64,000 bases of DNA. Source: JAHEAO01 sp041633555 (GTDB lineage: Bacteria > Pseudomonadota > Alphaproteobacteria > Rhodobacterales > Rhodobacteraceae). How positions within the stretch are numbered: the stretch's first letter is position 1; each line of letters opens with the position of its first letter. Both the position numbers and the translations under genes were made by a program. This document shows, in pieces, positions 1 through 7,806 of the stretch. The notes below the pieces were generated by a model that was not told the DNA's origin, searched no databases, and saw only the letters and a program-made list of their open reading frames with translations. The stretch lies in assembly GCA_041633555.1 (NCBI GenBank), contig JBFKFZ010000010.1:1-64000 (forward strand), in the 5' to 3' direction.

Positions 1-254
1 AACCCCCACCGCCCGCCCCATCGAAACCCTTAAGATTTCCTGAACGAAAGATCGCAAGCCTATGACATTCCTGACAAACCCACCTTGTCCGCGCGCGGAC
101 AAAGCCGCCCGAGGCCTTCCCCCGGCTCCGCCAAACCCGGACACTGGTCGGACGTGTATTCCAGACTAGTATCTCAACCCTAGATTGCTCGGCGTCCGTG
201 CCGCCGCGCAGCCATCGCCCGCCAACAAGGTCCGCTTCAGGGAGGGACAGAACC
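1..254. other. Left-edge region without a gene
   Basis: No convincing reading frame covers this stretch. It holds an 18-bp perfect palindrome at 85-102, listed separately, and an AT-richer patch around 155-185 that may hold the promoter of the GDSL hydrolase gene. A purine-rich ribosome binding site (GGAGGGAC) sits at 240-248 just before the ATG at 255. Confidence 0.5.
85..102. promoter_or_regulatory. 18-bp perfect palindrome, candidate operator
   Basis: TTGTCCGCGCGCGGACAA is its own reverse complement with no mismatch. It lies about 150 bases upstream of the GDSL hydrolase. It is not followed by a T run in either direction, so a protein-binding site is more likely than a terminator. It does not match the alphaproteobacterial LexA box. 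The regulator is unknown. Confidence 0.4.
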
Positions 255-1211
255 ATGATTATCAGGACCCACCTCGCCGCGATCTGCGCGGTCATCGCCG
301 TTACCGCCGGCCCCGTCGGCGCCGCCACCGTCAACGGTTACACCAGCATCTTCGTCTTCGGGGTCAGCCTGTCCGATAACGGCAATATTTCCGCCGCGAC
401 GGGCGGCGCCAATCCTCCCAGCCCACCCTATTTCCAGGGCCGCTTCTCGAATGGTCCCGTCTGGGCCGAGCATGTCGCGCAGGATTTCACCGATGCCGGC
501 CTCGCCACCGCCAATTTCGCCTTCGGCAGCGCCCGGGCGATCCCGAACGGCGACGGCGTGCCCGACCTGCCGCTGCAACTCGGCCTCTTCGCCGCCAGAG
601 TGCCCGGCGCCAGCTACGGCGAAAGGCCGCTCGCCGCGCTCTTGTACGGGGCGAACGATCTGCTTGCCGCGATCGGCAGCCAGACGGGATCCGATCATCT
701 GACCACCGCCCGCAACGCCGCCAGCGCCGTCACCGCCGGGGCCCTGGCGCTGGCAGGGCTCGGGATCGAAGATCTGCTGATCTTCAACCTGCCCGACCTT
801 GGCCGAACCCCAAACTACGCCCTCTTCGATCCCGCCAGCCCCGCCGACGCCGCGACGGCCGCCTTCAACGCGCAGCTCGCCCTCGGCCAGCAGTTGCTGG
901 GTCTCGGCGGGGTCAATGTGACCGCGATCGACACCAGCGCCCTCTTTGACCTGCTGCTTGACGATCCGAGCCGCTTCGGCGTCGCCAACGCCACCCTGCC
1001 CTGCATCATCCCGACCGTCTCGGTCTGCAGCCCGGCCGAGGCGATGCAGCTGGCCTTCTTCGACCCGGTCCATCCCAACGCCACGATCCATCAGGCGATT
1101 GCCGGTGTGGTGAGAGAGGAGCTGGCACCGATCCCGCTGCCCCTGCTCGCCCCGATGCTGGCCGCCGATTTGGCCGGGCTTCTGCTGCTTCGGTGGCGCC
1201 GGCCCTCGTGA
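255..1211 (+). CDS. Secreted SGNH/GDSL-family hydrolase with degenerate GDSL box and VPLPA-CTERM-like tail
   Basis: The 318-residue product starts with a signal peptide (about residues 1-23), so it is exported. It belongs to the lecithinase/haemolysin-like GDSL esterases. Block I reads FGVSLSDNGN, keeping the catalytic Ser38 but with Val37 in place of the usual Asp of G-D-S-L. Block III GAND is near residues 132-135, and the catalytic Asp/His pair is DPVH at 270-273. The C-terminus has a proline-containing motif (APIPLPLL), a hydrophobic helix and a final RWRRPS, which resembles a worn VPLPA-CTERM sorting signal. I chose the ATG at 255 over one at 198 because of the GGAGGGAC ribosome binding site and the signal peptide directly after it. 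The substrate cannot be told. The Asp to Val change needs only one base (GAC to GTC) and may affect activity. Confidence 0.8.
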   Translation: MIIRTHLAAICAVIAVTAGPVGAATVNGYTSIFVFGVSLSDNGNISAATGGANPPSPPYFQGRFSNGPVWAEHVAQDFTDAGLATANFAFGSARAIPNGDGVPDLPLQLGLFAARVPGASYGERPLAALLYGANDLLAAIGSQTGSDHLTTARNAASAVTAGALALAGLGIEDLLIFNLPDLGRTPNYALFDPASPADAATAAFNAQLALGQQLLGLGGVNVTAIDTSALFDLLLDDPSRFGVANATLPCIIPTVSVCSPAEAMQLAFFDPVHPNATIHQAIAGVVREELAPIPLPLLAPMLAADLAGLLLLRWRRPS

Positions 1212-1256
1212 CGGGAGCATCTTGCGCGCCACGCCGGCGCCGTTTCTAATGCCGCA

Positions 1257-2018
1257 ATGAACTTCGTCATTACGCACCAGCTTGCCCTGATCGCCGGATT
1301 CTTCGGGATCGGCACGCTCGGCGCGCTGTTCCTGTTTCGTCGCGGTGCGGGACCAAAGGCCTGGAAGGTCGCCGATCTCGTCTGGGTCGTGGTCGGAGGT
1401 CTCGGCGCGCTCACGGCGCTGCTGGCAGGGGTCTACAAGACAGACAGCGTGCAACTGAACCGGCAGATCGACGTCGCCTTTGCCGCCAGCCAGACCTTCG
1501 ACACCGAGGCCGCGCGGTTTCGCTTGCTCTATTGCCAGGCCGACGCCGAGCTGCGCGACGTGCTGACGCTCTGCGAGAAGGTCGAGTTCCTCTCGGCCTC
1601 GACCGCCGAAAACCGCGAGTTGCCGCTGTTTCTGGAAGTGACGCGGATCAGCGCTCCGCTGCAGGGCCTGACCCTGTTCACCCGCTCAAGGCAGGAGGCA
1701 AAAGACCATGACAAGATGATGGCTGAGGTGCGCAACTTTGAAGCTGGCCGGTTCCTTGCCTTTGCCGCCGAGGACGACGCCACGCGGAGCGCCGCGGCGC
1801 GGCTGACAGAAGATCCCGATCGTCGCGCGATCGCGGTCGAGTTCCAGCTGATCGCGAGAGCTTATGATGACCTGATCGGCAAGGTCGGTCGGCTCAGAAC
1901 CGAATGGGAATATCTGCAGGCCAACACCCAGTTCCTGACGGCCCAGATCCTGGCGCTCTGCATGGTCGCATTCGCCGCCCCCTTCCGGCTGGGCAAGTCG
2001 GTGGTGGAGTTGCGGTAA
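1257..2018 (+). CDS. Membrane protein of unknown function
   Basis: I do not recognise this 253-residue protein. It has two predicted transmembrane helices at the N-terminus (about 7-27 and 39-59), a hydrophilic mostly helical stretch of roughly 160 residues, and a third hydrophobic segment close to the end (about 227-243) followed by a short basic tail. The central part contains three cysteines (in LLYCQAD and LTLCEK, plus one in the last helix) but no catalytic motif I can name. It follows the GDSL gene by 45 bases on the same strand and could share its transcript. Codon use looks like its neighbours. Either side of the membrane is possible for the helical domain. Confidence 0.65.
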   Translation: MNFVITHQLALIAGFFGIGTLGALFLFRRGAGPKAWKVADLVWVVVGGLGALTALLAGVYKTDSVQLNRQIDVAFAASQTFDTEAARFRLLYCQADAELRDVLTLCEKVEFLSASTAENRELPLFLEVTRISAPLQGLTLFTRSRQEAKDHDKMMAEVRNFEAGRFLAFAAEDDATRSAAARLTEDPDRRAIAVEFQLIARAYDDLIGKVGRLRTEWEYLQANTQFLTAQILALCMVAFAAPFRLGKSVVELR

Positions 2019-2141
2019 CCTCGACCCTCATTTATGAAGCTTGTCCGGTCGACCGTCTGCCCCATCGCGGCAAAGAAGGTCGGAACGTCGCCTCGAAGAC
2101 TGTCCTGGCACGCGAGCCGCAGGTCGTTACCGTCGGTTGCG

Positions 2142-2534
2142 CTACTCCTGCAGCTCTTCCAGATAAGCCACCAGATCCACGATCGGCTGGCTGGTCATGA
2201 TCGGTTGCCCTGCCGCGTCGGGCAACGCGACGCCCTTGCCTTCGAAGAAGTCGCCATAGACCGGCATGGGCGAGCCGTGTGAGACCAAGGGGTCGCGGCC
2301 ATCGATGCGCGCGACGACGCGGAAGGTGGGGAATTCTCCGCCATTATTGGCCGAGAGCAGCGTCAGATTGGTCGGCTGCACGACGAGCGCCGGTGCCGTC
2401 GGGCCGTTGCCTGCCGCGTCTAGTCCGTGACAGGTGGCGCAATAATCAAGAAAGATCTCCCGACCCAGATCGGCGTCCTGCGAACTGGCAGCGGCGGGGA
2501 CAAGAGCGGCAAGGAAAAGTAGCGGTCTCAGCAT
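2142..2534 (-). CDS. Periplasmic c-type cytochrome
   Basis: The 130-residue product has a signal peptide (about 1-19) and one haem-binding CATCH motif at residues 32-36. The distal axial ligand is probably the Met in SPMPVYG. It is a small mono-haem electron carrier of the cytochrome c class I type, acting in the periplasm. The gene upstream on the same strand (2598-2993) codes for a clear paralogue: both share the order CxxCHG, a GNGP/GDGP turn, NGG-x-FP, IDG, a Met-containing loop and a C-terminal helix ending in YxExLQ. The two genes lie 63 bases apart and probably form one transcript. No oxidase or dehydrogenase partner is next to them, so the electron donor and acceptor are unknown. Confidence 0.85.
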   Translation of the reverse strand: MLRPLLFLAALVPAAASSQDADLGREIFLDYCATCHGLDAAGNGPTAPALVVQPTNLTLLSANNGGEFPTFRVVARIDGRDPLVSHGSPMPVYGDFFEGKGVALPDAAGQPIMTSQPIVDLVAYLEELQE

Positions 2535-2597
2535 GACGGACTCCGTGTAGGTTCGCCGTCAACCTAACGAGAGAATCCCGCCGCGCTTTGATCCGCA

Positions 2598-2993
2598 TCA
2601 AGGCCGCTGCAGCGCTTCGATATAGGCCGTCAGTTCGACAAGCCGGACCGGCGCAGGTGTCAGTCTGGCGGCGCCGGTATCGATGAGCATTGTCTCGCCC
2701 TGCAGAACCTCACCGAATTCAGGCATCATGCCATGGCCCGAGCGCGAATATCCGTCGATCTGGCTCATCACTGCGATGCGCGGGAAGGTCCCCCCATTGC
2801 GGGCGGCGATGCGGGTGAGATCGGGGACTTCGGGCTCTGCGCCCGTCGCGGACGGCCCGTCGCCGCGACCGGAGGCGCCATGACAATCGGTGCAGTTCTC
2901 CGCGAAGAACTGTGCCGCGCTCGGCGGCAGCGGGTCGACCTGGCAGGCCGCAACCAGGCCGAGAAACAATGCGGCAATCAGGATCCTTGGCAT
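2598..2993 (-). CDS. c-type cytochrome lipoprotein
   Basis: The 131-residue product opens with a lipoprotein signal peptide whose lipobox ends LVAAC, with Cys17 as the likely lipidated residue. The haem motif CTDCH is at residues 34-38 and a candidate Met ligand lies in HGMMPEFG. It should be a membrane-anchored mono-haem cytochrome on the periplasmic face. It is a paralogue of the cytochrome encoded next on the same strand, so the pair looks like an old tandem duplication in which one copy is anchored and the other soluble. The likely role is passing electrons between a membrane complex and its soluble partner, but the sequence does not say which complex. Confidence 0.82.
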   Translation of the reverse strand: MPRILIAALFLGLVAACQVDPLPPSAAQFFAENCTDCHGASGRGDGPSATGAEPEVPDLTRIAARNGGTFPRIAVMSQIDGYSRSGHGMMPEFGEVLQGETMLIDTGAARLTPAPVRLVELTAYIEALQRP

Positions 2994-3125
2994 GGCGGGC
3001 CCTTCCGTTCGGCTCTGGCAATCGGTGCTTCTATAGGTCAGGTTTCAACCTAGGACATTGTTCCAGATCAACCGTTTCGCGGCATGACGCAAGCCCCTAT
3101 TCGAAAACGCATCCGGAGGACGGAT

Positions 3126-3578
3126 ATGGAAATTTCAACCGAGTCGCTGCGATATGCCACAGTGATGCTCGCTGCGGGCTTCGGCATTCCGGTGCTTGCG
3201 GCTCTCAATGCGCAGCTGGGCGCGCGACTGGGATCACCAAGTGCTGCGGCCACCTGCCTGTTCGTCATTGCATTAGTCTCCAGCGCAGTGGTGCTGACAG
3301 CCAGCGGCCCGGGTGCACTGGCCGGGGCCGCTGCTGCGCCTCGGCACCTGTTCCTTGCCGGGGTTCTGGTGGCTTTCTACGTCCTTTCGATCACCTGGAT
3401 CGCGCCGAAATTCGGCGTCGGGAACGCGGTGTTCTTCGTGCTTCTCGGCCAATTGGTCAGCGCCGCTGCAATTGACCATTTCGGGCTGATGGGCGCGCGG
3501 ATTTCCCCCTTAAACCTGACGCGCGCCGCGGGTATCGGCCTGATGGCATTCGGAGTTCTGCTCACGCAAAGGGCATGA
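3126..3578 (+). CDS. YdcZ/DUF606-type DMT-superfamily transporter
   Basis: The product of 150 residues is almost entirely hydrophobic, with about five transmembrane helices (near 8-30, 37-57, 66-87, 92-112 and 125-145). Length and the early GIPVLAALNAQLGARLGSP stretch fit the DUF606/YdcZ branch of the drug/metabolite transporter superfamily, whose members often work as half-size units. I took the ATG at 3126 rather than the one at 3084 because ATCCGGAGGACG just before it is a strong ribosome binding site. Two adjacent family genes are common elsewhere, but only one copy is present here. The substrate is unknown. Confidence 0.75.
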   Translation: MEISTESLRYATVMLAAGFGIPVLAALNAQLGARLGSPSAAATCLFVIALVSSAVVLTASGPGALAGAAAAPRHLFLAGVLVAFYVLSITWIAPKFGVGNAVFFVLLGQLVSAAAIDHFGLMGARISPLNLTRAAGIGLMAFGVLLTQRA

Positions 3579-3603
3579 CAGTGAAGTGGGTCGAGGCGCG
3601 GTC

Positions 3604-4599
3604 TCAGATGTGCTGGGCCGCCGGCTGTGTCGCGAGGGTCTGCACGAGGTTCCAAAGCTCGTCGGGGACGTCCACTTGTTCGGCGGCCCTGCGACTTGCC
3701 CCGGGCAGCCGTGCGCCCTCTTCGGCGGCGACGGCCTCGGCTAGCCGGCTGAAACGGGCCGCGAAGTCGTCAGAAGTGCCCGGATCGATCAGGATGTAGA
3801 ACTGGCCAAGGTCATGCGGCGACCCTTCCGGTGCTTTCAGCGGCTCGACGTCGAGCGAATTGACGCCGCCGGTGAGGCCCGCCGCCAGTATTTCCGCCAT
3901 CAGGCCGAAGCCCCAGCCCTTGTAGCCGCCCGCAGAGACCAGCGCGCCCGCAAGCGCCGCATCGGGATTGGTCGTTGGATTGCCATCCCGATCCACTGCC
4001 CAACCTGGCGGGATCTGCTGCCCGGCGGCCTTGGCCATGGTGATCTTGCCAAGCGCAACGGCAGAGGTCGAAAAGTCGAACTGCATCCGCGGGCCGCTCG
4101 GGCCGGGGATCGAGCAGGCAATCGGGTTGGTACCGATGATCCGCGACTTGCCGCCCGGCGGCGCGACGATCGGCGAGGCATTGGTGAACCCGATGCCGAT
4201 CAATCCGGACCCGGCGATTAGCTCGGTGAAATAACCCAGCGACGTGCAGGTATGGGCATGTCCAACAGCCAGCGCGGCAATGCCGTTCTCGCGCGCCGCC
4301 TGCAGGGCCTGTGGCAGACCTCGGACAAAGGCCGGTTGCGCGAAACCGTACCGGGCATCGACCTTGACGAAACCGGGCCTGATGCGTGCGACCTTGGGCT
4401 CAACCTTGCCATCGACGCGGCCAGTCAACAGTTGCTGGCAATAGCTTTCAAGATAATAGAGGCCGCAGATTCTGTTGCCGAGCGCCTCGGACCGGGCAAC
4501 CGCGCGGGCAACCTCGATGGCGATCCAGTCGGCCGCGCCATGCACCCGCAGGGCGGATTGCGTCCGGATCTCGATCTCTGTCACGCTGACACTGGCCAT
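3604..4599 (-). CDS. Ldh-family NAD(P)H-dependent 2-hydroxyacid dehydrogenase
   Basis: The 331-residue protein belongs to the malate/L-lactate dehydrogenase family that differs from classical LDH (COG2055), whose members reduce 2-oxo acids with NAD(P)H in the cytoplasm. Seen in the sequence are the active-site region AVGHAHTCTSLGYFTEL, the GTNPIACSIP stretch, the FDFSTSAVALGKI stretch and the GGYKGWGFGLMAEIL segment typical of the family. The ATG at 4599 gives the usual length and follows GGGGAGGGG; the frame stays open upstream to 4764, but that part does not look like the family. It is divergent from the kinase-like gene at 4714. The TCTSLGYF form of the active-site segment reminds me of sulfolactate dehydrogenases (ComC type), but this is only a guess. 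Ureidoglycolate or other 2-oxo acids are also possible substrates. Confidence 0.8.
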   Translation of the reverse strand: MASVSVTEIEIRTQSALRVHGAADWIAIEVARAVARSEALGNRICGLYYLESYCQQLLTGRVDGKVEPKVARIRPGFVKVDARYGFAQPAFVRGLPQALQAARENGIAALAVGHAHTCTSLGYFTELIAGSGLIGIGFTNASPIVAPPGGKSRIIGTNPIACSIPGPSGPRMQFDFSTSAVALGKITMAKAAGQQIPPGWAVDRDGNPTTNPDAALAGALVSAGGYKGWGFGLMAEILAAGLTGGVNSLDVEPLKAPEGSPHDLGQFYILIDPGTSDDFAARFSRLAEAVAAEEGARLPGASRRAAEQVDVPDELWNLVQTLATQPAAQHI

Positions 4600-4713
4600 T
4601 GTCCCCTCCCCTTCTTGTCGCACAACTCTGCGGCAGAGCCGCCGATATTGCCAGCGGTAACCGGGTCCACAAATCCTGTGGGCGGCGCAAGGGTGACATG
4701 CTAGGCAGGCGCC

Positions 4714-5649
4714 ATGTCGCTTTCGCAACTGGAAAACATCCTGTCTGCCACAGAGGCGCTGCAATCCGCACTTGCCGACCTGTCCTCCTTGTCAAAGTTG
4801 CGAATAGTCGATTGCCTGAAGGCGGCCAGCAACCGAGCCGTTTTTCGCGCAGAGTTGGGAGGCGAGCAAGTAATCGTCAAGCTTTCCCATGGCGCACAGG
4901 CGCAGGAGGAAGTTGCCGCCCAGGCCGAGGAATTGCGGTTCCACCGGCCTCGGATGACGGACGGACCCTACCGGGTACCCGGCCTGATTGCCGCAATGCC
5001 CGAGCGCGGAATACTGTTGATGACTTTCGCGCCCGGTTTGCGCCTGATCGACGCCATGAAGGAACGCAATGGCGGTGATCGGCTGGACCTGGCGGCGCGG
5101 GCCGGCTGCTGGCTGGCGCACCTGACGGCAGAGCGGCGGCGCAAGGCGCCCTTGGCGGCAGGCTATTGGCATAGCCGCATCGAAAAGCTGCACGCCCGGA
5201 CCGACAGCGCCGAAGACCGAAAACTCCTATCAGAACTGGCCAAATGGGCTGCAGCACAGCTTTCCGGCCTTGGTGGCCTTGCAATTACGCAGGTGCGCGG
5301 GCATGGCGATTTCTGCCCATTGAACCTGATCGTTGATGGCGATGTGCTCTACGGGGTCGATCTGCAAAGCAACCGCTGGTTCGCACTGGAGCGAGATCTG
5401 GCTCGGTATCTGGTCGTGTCGGCGATCGGTCATGGGCTGATTGACGGCACGTGCTACGGCGTCGACGTCGCCGAGATGCAGGCGCTGATCTCTGCGCCTG
5501 GCCTGATCGCGGCAGACGAGGCGGACCAGGTGTTGCCGTTCTTCATCGCCTGTGAGCTTGCCAGTCGGCTGGTCTATGAATCGTACAAGCCGCGTTCGCA
5601 GGAAAAGTTGCGCCAGATGATCGGGAAGTTTCTGACCAATAAGGCTTAG
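4714..5649 (+). CDS. Aminoglycoside phosphotransferase (APH)-fold kinase
   Basis: This 311-residue protein has the APH/choline-kinase fold signature. Brenner's motif is HGDFCPLN at residues 197-204, with Asp199 as the likely catalytic base and Asn204 as a Mg ligand. The metal-binding Asp216 follows in GVDLQ. The N-terminal lobe has VFRAELGGEQVIVKLS, where the Lys near residue 53 would contact ATP. The small-molecule substrate cannot be read from the sequence: sugar-amine, choline or thiamine-like alcohols are all handled by relatives. The gene is divergent from the Ldh-family dehydrogenase with a gap of 114 bases. It is unlikely to be a true antibiotic-resistance gene, as nothing around it suggests transfer. 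Confidence 0.75.
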   Translation: MSLSQLENILSATEALQSALADLSSLSKLRIVDCLKAASNRAVFRAELGGEQVIVKLSHGAQAQEEVAAQAEELRFHRPRMTDGPYRVPGLIAAMPERGILLMTFAPGLRLIDAMKERNGGDRLDLAARAGCWLAHLTAERRRKAPLAAGYWHSRIEKLHARTDSAEDRKLLSELAKWAAAQLSGLGGLAITQVRGHGDFCPLNLIVDGDVLYGVDLQSNRWFALERDLARYLVVSAIGHGLIDGTCYGVDVAEMQALISAPGLIAADEADQVLPFFIACELASRLVYESYKPRSQEKLRQMIGKFLTNKA

Positions 5650-5694
5650 GCCTATTCCGGGAGTTCACCTAGGTCCTTTGCGGGGCGAAATGCG

Positions 5695-6372
5695 TCAGCT
5701 GAGGATGCCGGCTTCCATCTTCACGACCCTGTCCATGCGCGCGGCCAGCGCCAGGTTGTGGGTGGCGATGACGGCGGATAGCCCGGTGTCGCGCACCAGA
5801 TCCATCAGGGCATCAAAGACCTGATCCGAAGTGTCGGGGTCGAGGTTTCCGGTCGGTTCATCCGCCAGCAACAGTCTGGGCCTGTTGGCCAATGCCCGGC
5901 AAAAGGCGACCCGCTGCTGTTCGCCGCCAGAAAGCTCTGCTGGGCGATGTTTCGCCCGCGGCCCTATGCCGACCCTGTCGAGCAGATCAAGTGCCCGCGC
6001 CCGCGCTTCGGCATCGGGCACGGCATTGGCAAGCTGCGGAAGCACGATGTTCTCTTGCGCGGTGAATTCCGGCAGAAGGTGGTGGAACTGGTAGACGAAG
6101 CCGACATCCTCGCGCCGGGCTCGGGTGCGCTGACGATCCGAGAGGCCCGTCATATCCGTTCCGTTCAACGTGATCTGACCGGCATCAGCCGTGTCCAGCA
6201 GACCTGCAATATGGAGAAGTGTCGACTTCCCCGCACCGGATGGCGCGACAAGGGCGACAACCTCGCCTTTGGCGACGGAGAGTGTCGCACCGCGAAGCAC
6301 CACGACCTCGGCGGGCTTTCCCTTTTTATATGCCTTTTCAATGTCTTGCAGGCCAAGAACGATGTCACTCAT
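5695..6372 (-). CDS. lolD: Lipoprotein-releasing ABC transporter ATPase LolD
   Basis: The 225-residue ATPase drives release of lipoproteins from the inner membrane to the LolA carrier. The Walker A region reads APSGAGKST (residues 43-51), with Ala in place of the first Gly, which I know as common in alphaproteobacterial LolD. The signature LSGGEQQRV, the Walker B LLLADEPTGNLD and the H-loop (ATHN) are all present. YQFHHLLPEFTAQENI is the LolD-typical Q-loop region. The gene overlaps the upstream permease gene by 8 bases, so the two are translationally coupled. The product is cytoplasmic and docks on the LolC/E-type permease. Confidence 0.93.
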   Translation of the reverse strand: MSDIVLGLQDIEKAYKKGKPAEVVVLRGATLSVAKGEVVALVAPSGAGKSTLLHIAGLLDTADAGQITLNGTDMTGLSDRQRTRARREDVGFVYQFHHLLPEFTAQENIVLPQLANAVPDAEARARALDLLDRVGIGPRAKHRPAELSGGEQQRVAFCRALANRPRLLLADEPTGNLDPDTSDQVFDALMDLVRDTGLSAVIATHNLALAARMDRVVKMEAGILS

Positions 6373-7651
6373 AACGCAGGGCCTCGACTGGGTTCATCCG
6401 TGCTGCGCGCCGGGCCGGGAAGATCGTGACCAGAAAAGAAAGCCCAAGCGACAGCAGCACTGCCGAGACGACATCGCCCCAGACGAGCTTTGCCGGAAGG
6501 TTGTAGATGCCGCGGATCGAGGGATCCCAGACCCCGCCGCCTGCCATGTAATTCACGAAGGAAAAGACCTGGTCGATATAGACCGAGAAAAGGCAACCGA
6601 GGATCACGCCGAACACTGTCCCCAGCGTTCCGACCAGCGCCCCGCAGATGAAGAAGACCCGCAGGACAGAGCCCTCGCTCAGCCCCATTGTGCGGAGTAT
6701 GCCGATGTCGCGGCCCTTGTTTTTGACCAGCATTATCAGCCCCGAAATGATGTTCATCGCCGCGATCAGCACCAGGATCGCCATGATCACGAACATCACG
6801 TTGTCCTCGATCTGCAGCGCACGCAGGAAGCTGCCAGAGCGGTCCTTCCACGACCAGAGGAGCGTATGCGGACCTCCGGCATTCAGGAACTCGGCGCTGC
6901 GCTGGTCAATGGTCTCCGGGTCTTCGACCATGACCTCTACCTCATCGGCCACGCCTTCCCGGTTGAAGAAGCTCTGGGCCTCGGCAAAGGGCATGTAGAC
7001 CCGCGTGCGGTCGATATCGTAACGCCCGGCACTGAAGATGTAGATGACCGGGTAGACATTGACCCGCGGGCTGGTGCCGAAGGCTGTCTTGACGCCGTTC
7101 GGAGAGATCATCTTGATCTTGTCCCCGACGCCGACGCCCAAGGCCTGCGCCACGCCCGATCCGATCGCAACACCCTCGTCGAGACGTGTCAGATCACCCA
7201 GCGCCTCGTCGGAATTGGCGATACGGGGAATGCCCATCACATCTTCGGTGGCGATGCCGTAAACATCGATCCCGGTTGTGTTCTCCCGGTTGTTGGCCAT
7301 CACCTGCCCGCGGATCAGCGGGGCGACATGGGTGACACCGGGCAGACCTGCCAGCCTTTCCGCGGTTTCGGCATAGTCCGGCATCACGTTGGTGGTCCGG
7401 CCATCCTCCGTCTGGTAGACCGAATTGTAAAGCGAGACATGCGCATTCGCGCCCAGGATCGTGTCCACGAATTCGGCGCGGAAGCCGGCCCTGACCGCCA
7501 TCACGGCGATCAGAGCGAAGACAGCAAGCATGATCCCCAGGAACGAGATCCAGGTCATCACACTGACACCGCCCTCGGCGCGCCGGGCGCGCAGATAGCG
7601 CCAGGCGATCATCCATTCGAACCGGGAAAAGGGGATCGTGCGGCGGGCCAT
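6365..7651 (-). CDS. lolC: Lipoprotein-releasing ABC transporter permease (LolC/LolE family)
   Basis: The 428-residue product has one N-terminal transmembrane helix (about 25-47), a large periplasmic domain of some 220 residues, and three C-terminal helices, the FtsX/MacB-like topology of LolC/E. The opening FEWMIAWRYLRARR and the ending FPARRAARMNPVEALRYE are hallmarks of the family. Alphaproteobacteria usually carry a single permease of this type that works as a homodimer (sometimes called LolF), so the symbol lolC is used loosely. It lies downstream of proS and the ThuA-like gene on the same strand and overlaps lolD. Confidence 0.92.
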   Translation of the reverse strand: MARRTIPFSRFEWMIAWRYLRARRAEGGVSVMTWISFLGIMLAVFALIAVMAVRAGFRAEFVDTILGANAHVSLYNSVYQTEDGRTTNVMPDYAETAERLAGLPGVTHVAPLIRGQVMANNRENTTGIDVYGIATEDVMGIPRIANSDEALGDLTRLDEGVAIGSGVAQALGVGVGDKIKMISPNGVKTAFGTSPRVNVYPVIYIFSAGRYDIDRTRVYMPFAEAQSFFNREGVADEVEVMVEDPETIDQRSAEFLNAGGPHTLLWSWKDRSGSFLRALQIEDNVMFVIMAILVLIAAMNIISGLIMLVKNKGRDIGILRTMGLSEGSVLRVFFICGALVGTLGTVFGVILGCLFSVYIDQVFSFVNYMAGGGVWDPSIRGIYNLPAKLVWGDVVSAVLLSLGLSFLVTIFPARRAARMNPVEALRYE

Positions 7652-7806
7652 GTCTGCCTCGTGATTTTTGTGGGCGGAACCTGCGCCGAATGATGGATGG
7701 GGTCAAGCAGAGTGGGATCACGCTGGCGGGATTGCCCCGGGCCGCCGGGCGCCCTTCCTGCGAAGGGATCTAGGGAGGAGTTGGCCCGGCCCGTCTGCCG
7801 CCTGAC

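Noticed and set aside
237..1454. Long minus-strand frame opposite the GDSL and membrane-protein genes
   Set aside because: It is rich in Arg, Gly and Glu with no domain, and lies antisense to two better supported genes. GC-rich DNA gives such frames by chance.
2019..2141. Possible small gene between the membrane-protein and cytochrome genes
   Set aside because: The two short plus-strand frames here have no supporting start context and run into the cytochrome gene antisense.
6191..7693. 500-codon plus-strand frame opposite lolD and lolC
   Set aside because: Antisense shadow; the product is His/Asp/Arg-rich with no hydrophobic core, while lolC and lolD are unmistakable.
7752..7767. CCCTTC-CTGC-GAAGGG hairpin as a terminator after the ThuA-like gene
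   Set aside because: It lies upstream of lolC's neighbour gap with a short stem and no T tract in either direction.
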